Position numbers and translations under genes: made by a program | Assembly (NCBI RefSeq): GCF_016598775.1 | Contig: NZ_CP066802.1 | Location: 1,302,001 to 1,366,000, forward strand | Direction: 5' to 3' | Source: Actinomyces weissii | GTDB taxonomy: Bacteria > Actinomycetota > Actinomycetes > Actinomycetales > Actinomycetaceae | Length of the DNA stretch: 64,000 nt | Notes under the pieces: generated by a model | The model's input: the letters and a program-made list of their open reading frames with translations, nothing else | What the model was told of the DNA's origin: nothing | The model's database searches: none | In this document: in pieces, positions 51,928 to 59,767 of the stretch | How the letters are laid out: each line of letters begins with the position of its first letter | Position numbering within the stretch: the stretch's first letter is position 1

Positions 51928-54744
51928 TCAGTGCGCAGCCTCCCGCCAGCTGTGCCCCCGTCCCACGGACACCTCCAGGGGCACCGACAGCTGCACCGCC
52001 CCGCCCATCTGCTCCCGCAGCACCGTCTCCACCGCCGCGGCCTCACCCGGGGCCACCTCCACCATGAGCTCGTCGTGGATCTGCAGCAGCAGGCGGCTGC
52101 CCGGGGCGGCCTGCCGCAGGGCGTCACGCACCCGGACCATGGCCACCTTCATGATGTCGGCCGCACTGCCCTGGACCGGGGCGTTCAGGGCGGCCCGCTC
52201 CGCCGTCTCCCGCAGCTGACGGTTGTCGGAGCCCAGCTCCGGCAGGTAGCGGCGCCGTCCCAGCATCGTCTGGGTGAAGCCGTCCGCCCGGGCCTGCTCG
52301 ACCACCGCGTCCAGGTAGCCCTTGACCCGCCCGAAGCGCTCGAAGTACCGCTCCTGCAGGGAGGTGGCCTCCGCCGTCGAGATGCCCAGCTGCTTGGACA
52401 GGCCGTAGGCGGACAGGCCGTAGACCAGGCCGTAGCTCATGGCCTTGATGTGGCTGCGCTGCTCGGCGGTGACATGCTCGACGTCGATCTCGTGGACCAG
52501 GGCGGCCACGTAGCGGTGCAGGTCCTCCCCGGAGTTGAAGGCCCCGATCAGTGCCTCGTCCCCGGACAGGTGCGCCATGATGCGCATCTCGATCTGCGAG
52601 TAGTCGGCGGTCATCAGGCACTCGTAGCCCGCGCCGGTGGTGAAGGCCTCCCGGATCCGCATGCCCTCCTCAGTGCGCGCCGGGATGTTCTGCAGGTTCG
52701 GGTCGGTGGAGGACAGGCGGCCGGTGGCGGCCACGGTCTGCTGGAAGGTGGTGTGCACGCGCCCGTCGGGGAGAACCGCCTTGCGCAGCCCCTCCACGGT
52801 CTGGCGCAGCTTGATGGCGTCGCGGTGCTCCAGCAGGTGCTCCAGGAAGGGGTGGCCCGTCCTGGCGAACAGGGCGGTCAGCGCCCCGGCGTCCGTGGTG
52901 TAGCCGGTCTTGGTCCTGCGGGTGCGCGGCATCTGCAGCTCCTCGAACAGGACCGTCTGCAGCTGCTTGGGGCTGGAGAGGTTCAGCTCGTGCCCGGCCG
53001 CCTTGAAGGCCTCCTCCTGGGCGTGGTTGACCCGCGCGTCCAGCTCCGTCTCCCGCAGGGCCAGCACCTGCTCGTCGACGGCGATGCCCGCGTCCTCCAT
53101 CTGCACGAGCACGGCGGCCACCTGCGTCTCCAGGGGGAAGAGGTCCTGGGCCGCCCGGCGGTCCATCTCCTGGCGCAGGGCCTGCCGCAGTGCCGACTGC
53201 ACGGCGGCGCGGCGGGCGCAGGCCAGCTGCTCCCCGGATACGGCCTCCTCCAAGGAGTCCAGGTCGAAGGCCGCCTGCTGCCCGGCCTGGGCCGTGCCCC
53301 CCTGAGCCTCCAGGGACTCCAGGTCCACACCCAGCCAGCGCTGCGCCAGGGTGACGACGTCGTACTTGCGCTGCTCGGGGCGGCACAGGTACCCGGCCAG
53401 GGCGGGGTCAAAGCCACTGAGGTCCAGGTCCCAGCCGCGCCCGCGCAGCCGGTGCCAGGCGGCCTTGGCGTCAGTGACCACCTTCTCCGGGGTGGGGGCT
53501 GCTAGCAGCTCCGCCAGGGCGGCGTCGTCCTGCGGGGACAGGTCACTGGGGTCCAGCACGAGCGCCTGGGAGCCGTCGCTGAGGGCCAGCAGCGTGGTGT
53601 CGGCCGCCCCGGGGTGGGCTGGTCCCAGGGTCTCCAGGCCCAGCAGCCGGGGGCCGCTGCCAGGGCCCTGCCAGCCCAGCCGCTCCTGCAACCAGCCGCG
53701 CAGGGAGCCTGCCGCGGTCCCCGCCCCCAGCACGGTGACCGTGAGAGCGGCCAGCTGGGCACCCAGGTCCTCGTCCGCCCCGGCGTCCTGGGCGTGGTCG
53801 GCCAGGTCCGTGAAGCTCAGGACCCGGCCCGCCCGCTCCGCCAGGGTGCGGAACTCCAGGCGCTCAAAGACCTCCTGGAGGCGCTGGCGGTCAGCGCCCC
53901 CGGAGGCCAGGTCGGCTGCCGGGTCGATGCCCAGGTCCAGGTCGCTGACCAGGGCGTTCAGGCGCCGGTTGCGGCGCACCTCCTCCAGGTGGGCGCGCAG
54001 GTTCTCCCCCGCCTTGCCCTTGATGCTCGGGGCGCTGGCCAGCACGCCGTCCAGCCCGTCGTACTGGGCGATCCACTTGGCCGCGGTCTTGGGTCCGACC
54101 CCGGGCACGCCCGGCAGGTTGTCGCTGCTCTCCCCCACCAAGGCCGCCAGGTGCGGGTAGCGCTCTGGGGTGACGCCGTAGCGCGCCTCCACCTCCGCCG
54201 GGGTCATGCGGCGCAGGGTGGAGACACCCTTGACCGGGTACAGGACGGTGCAGCCGTCGGTGACCAGCTGGAAGGTGTCGCGGTCCCCGGAGCAGAGCAG
54301 GACCTCCATGCCCTCCGCCTGCGCGGAGCGTGCCAGGGTGGCCAGGACGTCGTCGGCCTCGTAGCCGCTGGCCGTGACCGTGCGCACCCCCATGGCCTCC
54401 AGCACGTCCTGGATCAGCTCCACCTGCCCCACGAAGGGCTCGGGGGTCTCGTCCCGGGTGCCCTTGTACTCGGGGTACTCCTCAGTGCGGAAGGTGCCAC
54501 CGGGCAGGTCGAAGGCCACGGCCACGTGGGTGGGGGACTCGCTGTCCAGCAGGGACAGGAACATGGAGGTGAAGCCGTGCACCGCGTTGGTGGCCTGGCC
54601 GTTGGAGGTGGTGAAGCTCTCCACGGGCAGGGCGTAGAAGGCGCGGAAGGCCATGGAGTGGCCGTCGATGAGCAGCAGCCGGCGCGGCTCCTGGGCGTCG
54701 TCGCTGTTGGGGGCGGTCTCCGGGCTGGTACTCGTCTGGCTCAC
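51928..54744 (-). CDS. polA: DNA polymerase I
   Basis: 938 residues. The 5'-nuclease domain (LLLIDGHSMAFRAFYALP, GYEADDVLATLA, GDRDTFQLV, GVPGVGPKTAAKWI) comes first, then a degenerate 3'-5' exonuclease region without a recognisable DEDD set, as in other actinobacteria. The polymerase domain has motif A DYSQIEMRIMAHLSGD, motif B around RSHIKAMSYGLVYGLSAYGLSKQL and motif C LQIHDELMVEV. Start GTG at 54744. The gene overlaps no neighbour; it is divergent from the thioesterase gene, 17 bp away. Confidence 0.97.
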   Translation of the reverse strand: MSQTSTSPETAPNSDDAQEPRRLLLIDGHSMAFRAFYALPVESFTTSNGQATNAVHGFTSMFLSLLDSESPTHVAVAFDLPGGTFRTEEYPEYKGTRDETPEPFVGQVELIQDVLEAMGVRTVTASGYEADDVLATLARSAQAEGMEVLLCSGDRDTFQLVTDGCTVLYPVKGVSTLRRMTPAEVEARYGVTPERYPHLAALVGESSDNLPGVPGVGPKTAAKWIAQYDGLDGVLASAPSIKGKAGENLRAHLEEVRRNRRLNALVSDLDLGIDPAADLASGGADRQRLQEVFERLEFRTLAERAGRVLSFTDLADHAQDAGADEDLGAQLAALTVTVLGAGTAAGSLRGWLQERLGWQGPGSGPRLLGLETLGPAHPGAADTTLLALSDGSQALVLDPSDLSPQDDAALAELLAAPTPEKVVTDAKAAWHRLRGRGWDLDLSGFDPALAGYLCRPEQRKYDVVTLAQRWLGVDLESLEAQGGTAQAGQQAAFDLDSLEEAVSGEQLACARRAAVQSALRQALRQEMDRRAAQDLFPLETQVAAVLVQMEDAGIAVDEQVLALRETELDARVNHAQEEAFKAAGHELNLSSPKQLQTVLFEELQMPRTRRTKTGYTTDAGALTALFARTGHPFLEHLLEHRDAIKLRQTVEGLRKAVLPDGRVHTTFQQTVAATGRLSSTDPNLQNIPARTEEGMRIREAFTTGAGYECLMTADYSQIEMRIMAHLSGDEALIGAFNSGEDLHRYVAALVHEIDVEHVTAEQRSHIKAMSYGLVYGLSAYGLSKQLGISTAEATSLQERYFERFGRVKGYLDAVVEQARADGFTQTMLGRRRYLPELGSDNRQLRETAERAALNAPVQGSAADIMKVAMVRVRDALRQAAPGSRLLLQIHDELMVEVAPGEAAAVETVLREQMGGAVQLSVPLEVSVGRGHSWREAAH

Positions 54745-54761
54745 CGTGACAGCCTACGGGT

Positions 54762-55193
54762 ATGAGCAGCACTGAGCAGCCCCCCACGCCTGCCCTACCC
54801 CCTGGCACCGCCCCGCGCTGGGCGGAGGCGGAGGCGGGCACCCTCATGGAGACCCTGCGTATGGAGGTGCTGGAGCGCGGCGCCCAGCGCACGGTGGTGC
54901 GCATGCCGGTAGCGGGCGCGCTGCAGGTGGTGGGGATCCTGCACGGTGGGGCCAGTGCGGCGCTGATCGAGACGGCGGCCTCCGTGGCGGCCCGGGAGGC
55001 GGCCCCGGCGGGCACGGTGCCGGTGGGGGCCGAGCTGGCTGTCTCGCACCTGCGCCCCGTGCGCCGGGGCCTGGTGACGGCGACCGCGGTGCCCCGGCAC
55101 CTGGGTCGGCGCTCCGCCCTGTACGCGGTAGACGTGGTGGACGAGCAGGGCCGTCTGAGCGCCACGGGGACGCTGCGCAGCCTGTTCGTCTGA
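54762..55193 (+). CDS. PaaI-type hotdog thioesterase
   Basis: 143 residues. A hotdog fold is indicated by LQVVGILHGGASAALIETAASVAA (the HGG loop with the conserved acidic residue) and VGAELAVSHLRPVRRGLVTATAVPRHLGRR. It probably hydrolyses an acyl-CoA; the substrate is unknown (menaquinone-pathway DHNA-CoA is one possibility for this family). It starts 17 bp from the polA start on the opposite strand, so promoters overlap. Confidence 0.88.
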   Translation: MSSTEQPPTPALPPGTAPRWAEAEAGTLMETLRMEVLERGAQRTVVRMPVAGALQVVGILHGGASAALIETAASVAAREAAPAGTVPVGAELAVSHLRPVRRGLVTATAVPRHLGRRSALYAVDVVDEQGRLSATGTLRSLFV

Positions 55194-55276
55194 GCCGCAG
55201 CGCGTCTGAGCGGCAGCGGAGACCGCCCGGCAGGCGGCGGCCCGGCAGGCGCCGACGGCGGACCGCGCTGCCGGGC

Positions 55277-55909
55277 TCAGTCCTCGGCGCTGTCCTTGAC
55301 CTTGGCGGGCTTGGAGCCCCCACCCACCTGCTCGATCACCGCGTCGGCGACCTCGCGCATGGTCAGGCGCCGGTTCATGGAGGTCTTCTGCAGCCAGCGG
55401 AAGGACTCGGGCTCGCTCAGGCCCATCTTCTCCATGAGCAGGCCCTTGGCGCGGTCCACGCGCTTGCGGGTCTCGAAGCGCTCGGTGAGGTCAGAGATCT
55501 CGTTCTCCAGGGAGATGAGCTCCTCGTGGCGGGAGTAGGCGATCTCCAGGGCCGGCACCAGGTCCGCCGGGGTGAAGGGCTTGACGACGTAGGCCATGGC
55601 CCCGGCGGCGCTAGCCCGCTCCACCAGCTCCTTCTGGGAGAAGGCGGTCAGCATGACCACGGCGCAGGAGTGGTCAGCCAGGATGCGTTCGGCCGCGGTG
55701 ATGCCGTCCATGACGGGCATCTTCACGTCCATGACGCACAGGTCCGGCTCGTGCTCGGCCACCAGGCGCACGGCCTCTTCACCGTCAGCGGCCTCAGCCA
55801 CGACTTCGTAACCGGCGTCGGTCAGGGTCTCGACAATGTCGAGGCGGATAAGGGTCTCGTCCTCGGCGACGAGTACGCGGCGCTTCTTTGGCGCGGATTC
55901 GTTGCTCAC
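55277..55909 (-). CDS. ANTAR-domain response regulator (PdtaR-like)
   Basis: 210 residues. The receiver domain has the acidic pocket EDE, the phospho-acceptor in LCVMDVKMPVMDG, the Thr of MLTAFS and the Lys of YVVKPF. An ANTAR RNA-binding helix bundle follows (LTERFETRKRVDRAKGLLMEKMGLSEPESFRWLQKTSMNRR). The mycobacterial homologue PdtaR, phosphorylated by PdtaS, binds RNA hairpins to prevent termination. No kinase gene is adjacent. A C-terminal extension of about 20 residues is charged. Confidence 0.95.
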   Translation of the reverse strand: MSNESAPKKRRVLVAEDETLIRLDIVETLTDAGYEVVAEAADGEEAVRLVAEHEPDLCVMDVKMPVMDGITAAERILADHSCAVVMLTAFSQKELVERASAAGAMAYVVKPFTPADLVPALEIAYSRHEELISLENEISDLTERFETRKRVDRAKGLLMEKMGLSEPESFRWLQKTSMNRRLTMREVADAVIEQVGGGSKPAKVKDSAED

Positions 55910-55964
55910 GGGAGCAGCCTAGTATGCTCTGAGGCGTTCGCGGCCGACCTTCGTCGTCCAAAGA

Positions 55965-56041
55965 GCCTCCGTAGCCCAATTGGCAGAGGCATCCGACTCA
56001 AAATCGGAGTGTTGTGGGTTCGAGTCCCACCGGAGGTACCA
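55965..56041 (+). tRNA. tRNA-Leu-type (anticodon CAA) with a short variable loop, CCA encoded
   Basis: The cloverleaf is regular. The acceptor stem GCCTCCG/CGGAGGT has a G1-U72 wobble. D arm GCCCAATTGGCAGAGGC, anticodon stem TCCGA with loop CTCAAAA (CAA), TPsiC GGGTTCGAGTCCC, discriminator A, then CCA. The anticodon is that of leucine, but the variable region has only about five bases instead of the long class II arm. Confidence 0.93.
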
Positions 56042-56047
56042 CCAAGC

Positions 56048-56105
56048 AGGCACCCGCCAGGCCGTGCCTCCCTGCTCCCAGGGAAGGCCAGCGTGGCGGG
56101 TGCCT
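56048..56105 (+). terminator. Terminator after tRNA-Leu
   Basis: 12-bp perfect stem (AGGCACCCGCCA and complement) enclosing 34 bases that can pair further (CCTCCCTG / CAGGGA), followed by TTCTGC. Confidence 0.65.
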
Positions 56106-56115
56106 TTCTGCTGGT

Positions 56116-56145
56116 GCGGGGCCTGCTTCTGCTTGCAGGCCCCGC
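56116..56145. terminator. Hairpin downstream of pyk
   Basis: 11-bp perfect stem (GCGGGGCCTGC and complement) with an 8-base loop, 52 bp past the pyk stop. Confidence 0.65.
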
Positions 56146-56196
56146 CAGGTCTCAGTGCTGTATCAAGTACTGGCTCGGTGCTTCCTCAGCGCTGAA

Positions 56197-57627
56197 TCAG
56201 TGCTCGTAGACGGCCTGCTCCCCCACGTGGTGCACGCGGATGGAGTTGGTGGAGCCGGGCGTGCCCGGAGGCATACCCGCCACGATCACCACGGTGTCCC
56301 CCGGCTGGGCGATGTGCTTGGCCTGCAGCAGCTCGTCCACCTGGGCCACCATGTCGTCGGTGTGCTTGACCTCCGGCACCTCATAGGACTGCACGCCCCA
56401 GGAGACGGCCAGCTGGTTGCGGGTGGTGCGTAGCGGGGTGAAGCACAGCAGCGGGATCGGGGAGCGCAGGCGGGCCAGGCGCCGCGCGGTGTCCCCGGAC
56501 TGGGAGAAGGTGACCAGGTAGGAGGCGTCCAGCAGCTCACCCATGTCGGCGGCGGCGCGGGTGATGGCCCCACCACGGGTCTGCGGGTAGGAGCCCAGGC
56601 CGGGGATCCGCTCCCCGCCGTTCTCCTCCACGTTCTCGATGATGCGGGCCATGGTGCGCACGGCCTCGATCGGGTAGGCGCCCACGCTGGTCTCCCCCGA
56701 GAGCATGACGGCGTCGGCGCCGTCCAGGATCGCGTTGGCGCAGTCAGAGGCCTCCGCACGCGTGGGGCGGGGGTTCTGGATCATGGACTCCAGCACCTGG
56801 GTGGCCACGATCACCGGCTTGGCCTGGCGGCGGGCCAGCTCGATGGCACGCTTCTGCACCAGCGGCACGGATTCCAGGGGCATCTCCACCCCCAGGTCAC
56901 CACGGGCCACCATGATGCCGTCGAAGGCGTCCACGATGTCAAAGAGGTGGTCCACCGCCTGGGGCTTCTCAATCTTGGCGATCACCGGGATGCGCACCCC
57001 GACCTCGTCCATGATGTCGTGGACGTCCTTGATGTCGTTGGCGTCGCGCACGAAGGACAGGGCGATCAGGTCCGCGCCGATCTTCAGGGCCCAGCGCAGG
57101 TCGTCGCGGTCCTTCTCCGACAGGGCGGGCACGGACACGGCCACCCCGGGCAGGTTGATGCCCTTGTTGTTGGAGACGTATCCGGGTACCTCCACGACGG
57201 TGACGACGTCCGTGTCAGTGACGGCCTTGACCCGCACCGCCACGTTGCCGTCGTCGATCAGCAGCCGGTCCCCGGGGCGGCAGTCGCCCGGCAGGCCCTT
57301 GAAGGTGGTGGAGCAGCGCTTGACGGTTCCCAGCACGTCCTGGGTGGTGATGGTGAACTCGTCACCCTTGTGCAGCTGGACCTTCTGGTCGTTGACAAAG
57401 CGCCCCAGGCGGATCTTGGGGCCCTGCAGGTCCACCAGGATGGCGACCGGCTGGCCGGAGGACTCGGCGGCGGCCCGCACGCGGGCGATGACCTCCTCCT
57501 GGTCCTCCGCGCGACCGTGGCTGCGGTTGATGCGCGCGACGTTCATGCCCGCGTCGACTAGAGCCTGTACCTGCTCCGGGGAGTCGGTGGCGGGGCCGAG
57601 GGTGCAAACGATCTTCGCTCTACGCAT
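56197..57627 (-). CDS. pyk: Pyruvate kinase
   Basis: 476 residues. RRAKIVCTLGPATDS at the start, INRSHG, LVDLQGPKIRLG, the signature VIAKIEKPQAVDHLFDIV (catalytic Lys), MVARGDLGVEMPLE, and TQVLESMIQNPRPTRAEASDCANAILDGADAVMLSGETSVGAYPIEAV. It converts phosphoenolpyruvate and ADP to pyruvate and ATP. It is near lgt, as in mycobacteria. Confidence 0.98.
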   Translation of the reverse strand: MRRAKIVCTLGPATDSPEQVQALVDAGMNVARINRSHGRAEDQEEVIARVRAAAESSGQPVAILVDLQGPKIRLGRFVNDQKVQLHKGDEFTITTQDVLGTVKRCSTTFKGLPGDCRPGDRLLIDDGNVAVRVKAVTDTDVVTVVEVPGYVSNNKGINLPGVAVSVPALSEKDRDDLRWALKIGADLIALSFVRDANDIKDVHDIMDEVGVRIPVIAKIEKPQAVDHLFDIVDAFDGIMVARGDLGVEMPLESVPLVQKRAIELARRQAKPVIVATQVLESMIQNPRPTRAEASDCANAILDGADAVMLSGETSVGAYPIEAVRTMARIIENVEENGGERIPGLGSYPQTRGGAITRAAADMGELLDASYLVTFSQSGDTARRLARLRSPIPLLCFTPLRTTRNQLAVSWGVQSYEVPEVKHTDDMVAQVDELLQAKHIAQPGDTVVIVAGMPPGTPGSTNSIRVHHVGEQAVYEH

Positions 57628-57699
57628 GGCACCAGCCTAAGCGACGGGCCGCCTTTAGGGTCCGTTACGGGCGCACGCCCCTAAGGGTTGCGACCAGTC

Positions 57700-58737
57700 T
57701 CACGGTGTGGTGGAGGGCTCGCGGCCCCCAGCCTGCGGCCTCGCCGTCGCCCCCGGCCCGGCTACAGCCTGTGCCTCAGCCTCCGGCGCGGTCTCAGCCG
57801 CCTTGCCTGTCTCGGCCTCCGTCCCCTCCTCCGTCAGCTCCCGGGGCTCATGGCCAGTACCTGCGGCGACGGCGGGCACGGCGTCGTCCGGGCCCCGCCG
57901 CGTGGTCCACACGTAGCCCGCCAGGCCCACGGCGAAGACCAGCAGGGAGGTCCACACGTTCAGCCGCAGGCCCCCGACCACCTGGGCCTCGTCGACCCGC
58001 AGCATCTCGATCCAGGCCCGTCCGGCGGTGTAGACCATCAGGTAGGCCCACATGATCCGTCCGCCGGTGGCTCCGCCCCCGGCCTTCAGACGGCGACCCA
58101 GCCACAGCAGCGCCAGCACCCCACCCACGTTCCACAGCGCCTCGTACAGGAAGGTGGGGTGGAACAGGGTCCCGGAGGCGTAGCCCGCCGGCAGGTGGGC
58201 GTCGTCGATCTCCAGGCCCCAGGGCAGGTTTGTGGGTCCGCCGAAGAGCTCCTGGTTGAACCAGTTGCCAAAGCGTCCCACCGCCTGGGCGGCCAGCACC
58301 CCGGGTGCGAGAGCGTCAGCGAAGGGGGCCACGCGCAGGCCCCGGCGGCGCAGCATCAGCGCGCAGGCGGCCGACCCGGCGGCGATACCTCCCCAGATTC
58401 CGATCCCCCCGTGCCAGATCAGCGGGATATTGGCCAGGCTGCCCTCCGGGCCGAAGTAGGCGTCCGGGGAGGTAAGCACGTGGTAGATGCGGGCGCCCAC
58501 GATGCCCACCGGCACGGCGACCAGCGCCAGGTCCGTGACCACCTCCTTGGCCCCGCCTGCCGCCTGGTAACGGCGCTCCCCCCACCACACGGCCAGGAAC
58601 ACGCCGGTGAGGATGCACAGGGCGTAGCCCCGCACCGGCAGCGGCCCCAGGTACCACACCCCCTGGGAGGGGCTGGGGATCGAGGCGCCCGCCAGGGCGG
58701 CGTGCCACGGAGCCAGCAGTGTCATTGCCATGGGCAT
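57700..58737 (-). CDS. lgt: Prolipoprotein diacylglyceryl transferase
   Basis: 345 residues with about seven membrane helices. WYLGPLPVRGYALCILTGV, ARIYHVLTSPDAYF (His), and the signature AVGRFGNWFNQELFGGPTNLPWGLEID with the conserved Arg and Asn. Lgt adds diacylglycerol to lipoprotein Cys residues. A cytoplasmic C-terminal tail of about 70 residues is Glu/Ala-rich and family-variable. It starts 2 bp after the trpC-like stop, so the two are one transcription unit. Confidence 0.96.
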   Translation of the reverse strand: MPMAMTLLAPWHAALAGASIPSPSQGVWYLGPLPVRGYALCILTGVFLAVWWGERRYQAAGGAKEVVTDLALVAVPVGIVGARIYHVLTSPDAYFGPEGSLANIPLIWHGGIGIWGGIAAGSAACALMLRRRGLRVAPFADALAPGVLAAQAVGRFGNWFNQELFGGPTNLPWGLEIDDAHLPAGYASGTLFHPTFLYEALWNVGGVLALLWLGRRLKAGGGATGGRIMWAYLMVYTAGRAWIEMLRVDEAQVVGGLRLNVWTSLLVFAVGLAGYVWTTRRGPDDAVPAVAAGTGHEPRELTEEGTEAETGKAAETAPEAEAQAVAGPGATARPQAGGREPSTTP

Positions 58738-58739
58738 CT

Positions 58740-59564
58740 TTACTTGACCTCTCGGTTAGCGGCTGCGATAAGGGCGGGGTGCGCGCCTGCGGCCACCAGC
58801 TCGGCCACGAACTGCTGCGGGTCGGCCGAGCGCAGCACCGCCTCCCCCACCAGTACCACGTCGGCGCCGCAGCGGGCGTAGCCCATGACGTCGTGGGGGC
58901 CGCGCACGCCCCCCGCCACCACACGCACGACCTCCGGCGGCAGCACCTCCACCACCTGCTCGAACAGGCTGCGGTCCACCGTGCCGGTACGCAGGTCACG
59001 GGCGTCCACCATAACCACCTCGGCCCCGGCCTCTACGGCGGTCAGGGCCTCCCGGCGGGTGTGGACCTCCGCCACGGCGGTCATGCCCAGGGAGTGGGTG
59101 CGGTCTATCAGCCCGGCCAGGACCACGTCGGGCACCACGGAGGCCAGCAGCACCAGCATGTCCGCCCCGTGGGCGCGGGCCTCGTGGACCTGGTAGGGCG
59201 TGACCACCACGTCGTTCATCAGCACCGGCACGTCCACCGCCGCCCGCACGGCGTCCAGGTCCGCCAGGCTGCCGTGGTGGGCCGGCTCGGTGACCACGGA
59301 GACCGCCGCGGCCCCGCCCGCCTCATAGAAGCGGGCCATGACGCCACAGTCCCCCACCCCGGACAGGTCCGCGAAGGTGGCGGTGGTCCGCTTGACCTCC
59401 GCGATCACGGAGACCACCCGTTCCTCGTGGCGCAGCACCTCCAGGGCGCAGCGGGCTGAGGGCACCTGGCGGGCGAGCTCGCGCAGCTGGTCCAGCGGCA
59501 GCGCCGCCTCGCGAAGCTCCTGCGCGCTGCGGGCAGCGGCTGCTAAAGCCTCAAGGTGCCTCAT
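58740..59564 (-). CDS. TrpC-like (beta/alpha)8 protein, catalytic residues altered
   Basis: The start is the ATG at 59564 (MRHLEALAAAA), with GGAAGGA about 8 bases upstream; another ATG lies 8 codons earlier. 274 residues. It aligns with indole-3-glycerol-phosphate synthase throughout: VIAEVKR, VSVVTEP, VLMNDVVVTPYQVHEARAHGADMLVLL, AEVHTRREA, VDARDLRT, ADVVLVGEAVL. However, the S-P-S of KxxSPS is TTA, the NNRDL Asn is changed to Ala (DARDL), and AESG(I/V) is AGGV. Several residues for substrate binding and catalysis are thus lost. It occupies the usual trpC site before lgt, but may do something else. The real tryptophan pathway gene may lie elsewhere. Confidence 0.85.
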   Translation of the reverse strand: MRHLEALAAAARSAQELREAALPLDQLRELARQVPSARCALEVLRHEERVVSVIAEVKRTTATFADLSGVGDCGVMARFYEAGGAAAVSVVTEPAHHGSLADLDAVRAAVDVPVLMNDVVVTPYQVHEARAHGADMLVLLASVVPDVVLAGLIDRTHSLGMTAVAEVHTRREALTAVEAGAEVVMVDARDLRTGTVDRSLFEQVVEVLPPEVVRVVAGGVRGPHDVMGYARCGADVVLVGEAVLRSADPQQFVAELVAAGAHPALIAAANREVK

Positions 59565-59666
59565 TGCCCGTTCCTTCCGACAGCCCATAACAGTGCGCTG
59601 CGAGCCGTCTCATGACCTAATCGTGTCCGGCCCGGGTCCTATAAGCAAATCCGTCCACCTAAGGGA

Positions 59667-59703
59667 CTGCCGGGGCCAGGTGCAGCAGCCCTGGCCCCGG
59701 CAG
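59667..59703 (-). terminator. Hairpin after the OPT transporter gene
   Basis: 14-bp perfect stem (CTGCCGGGGCCAGG and complement) with a 9-base loop, 65 bp past the stop of the transporter. Confidence 0.65.
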
Positions 59704-59767
59704 GAGGGCTCCCTCCCAGGCCTGTGGACGCGGCCGCACCCACCTGGGCGGCGTCGTCGGGACCGGC

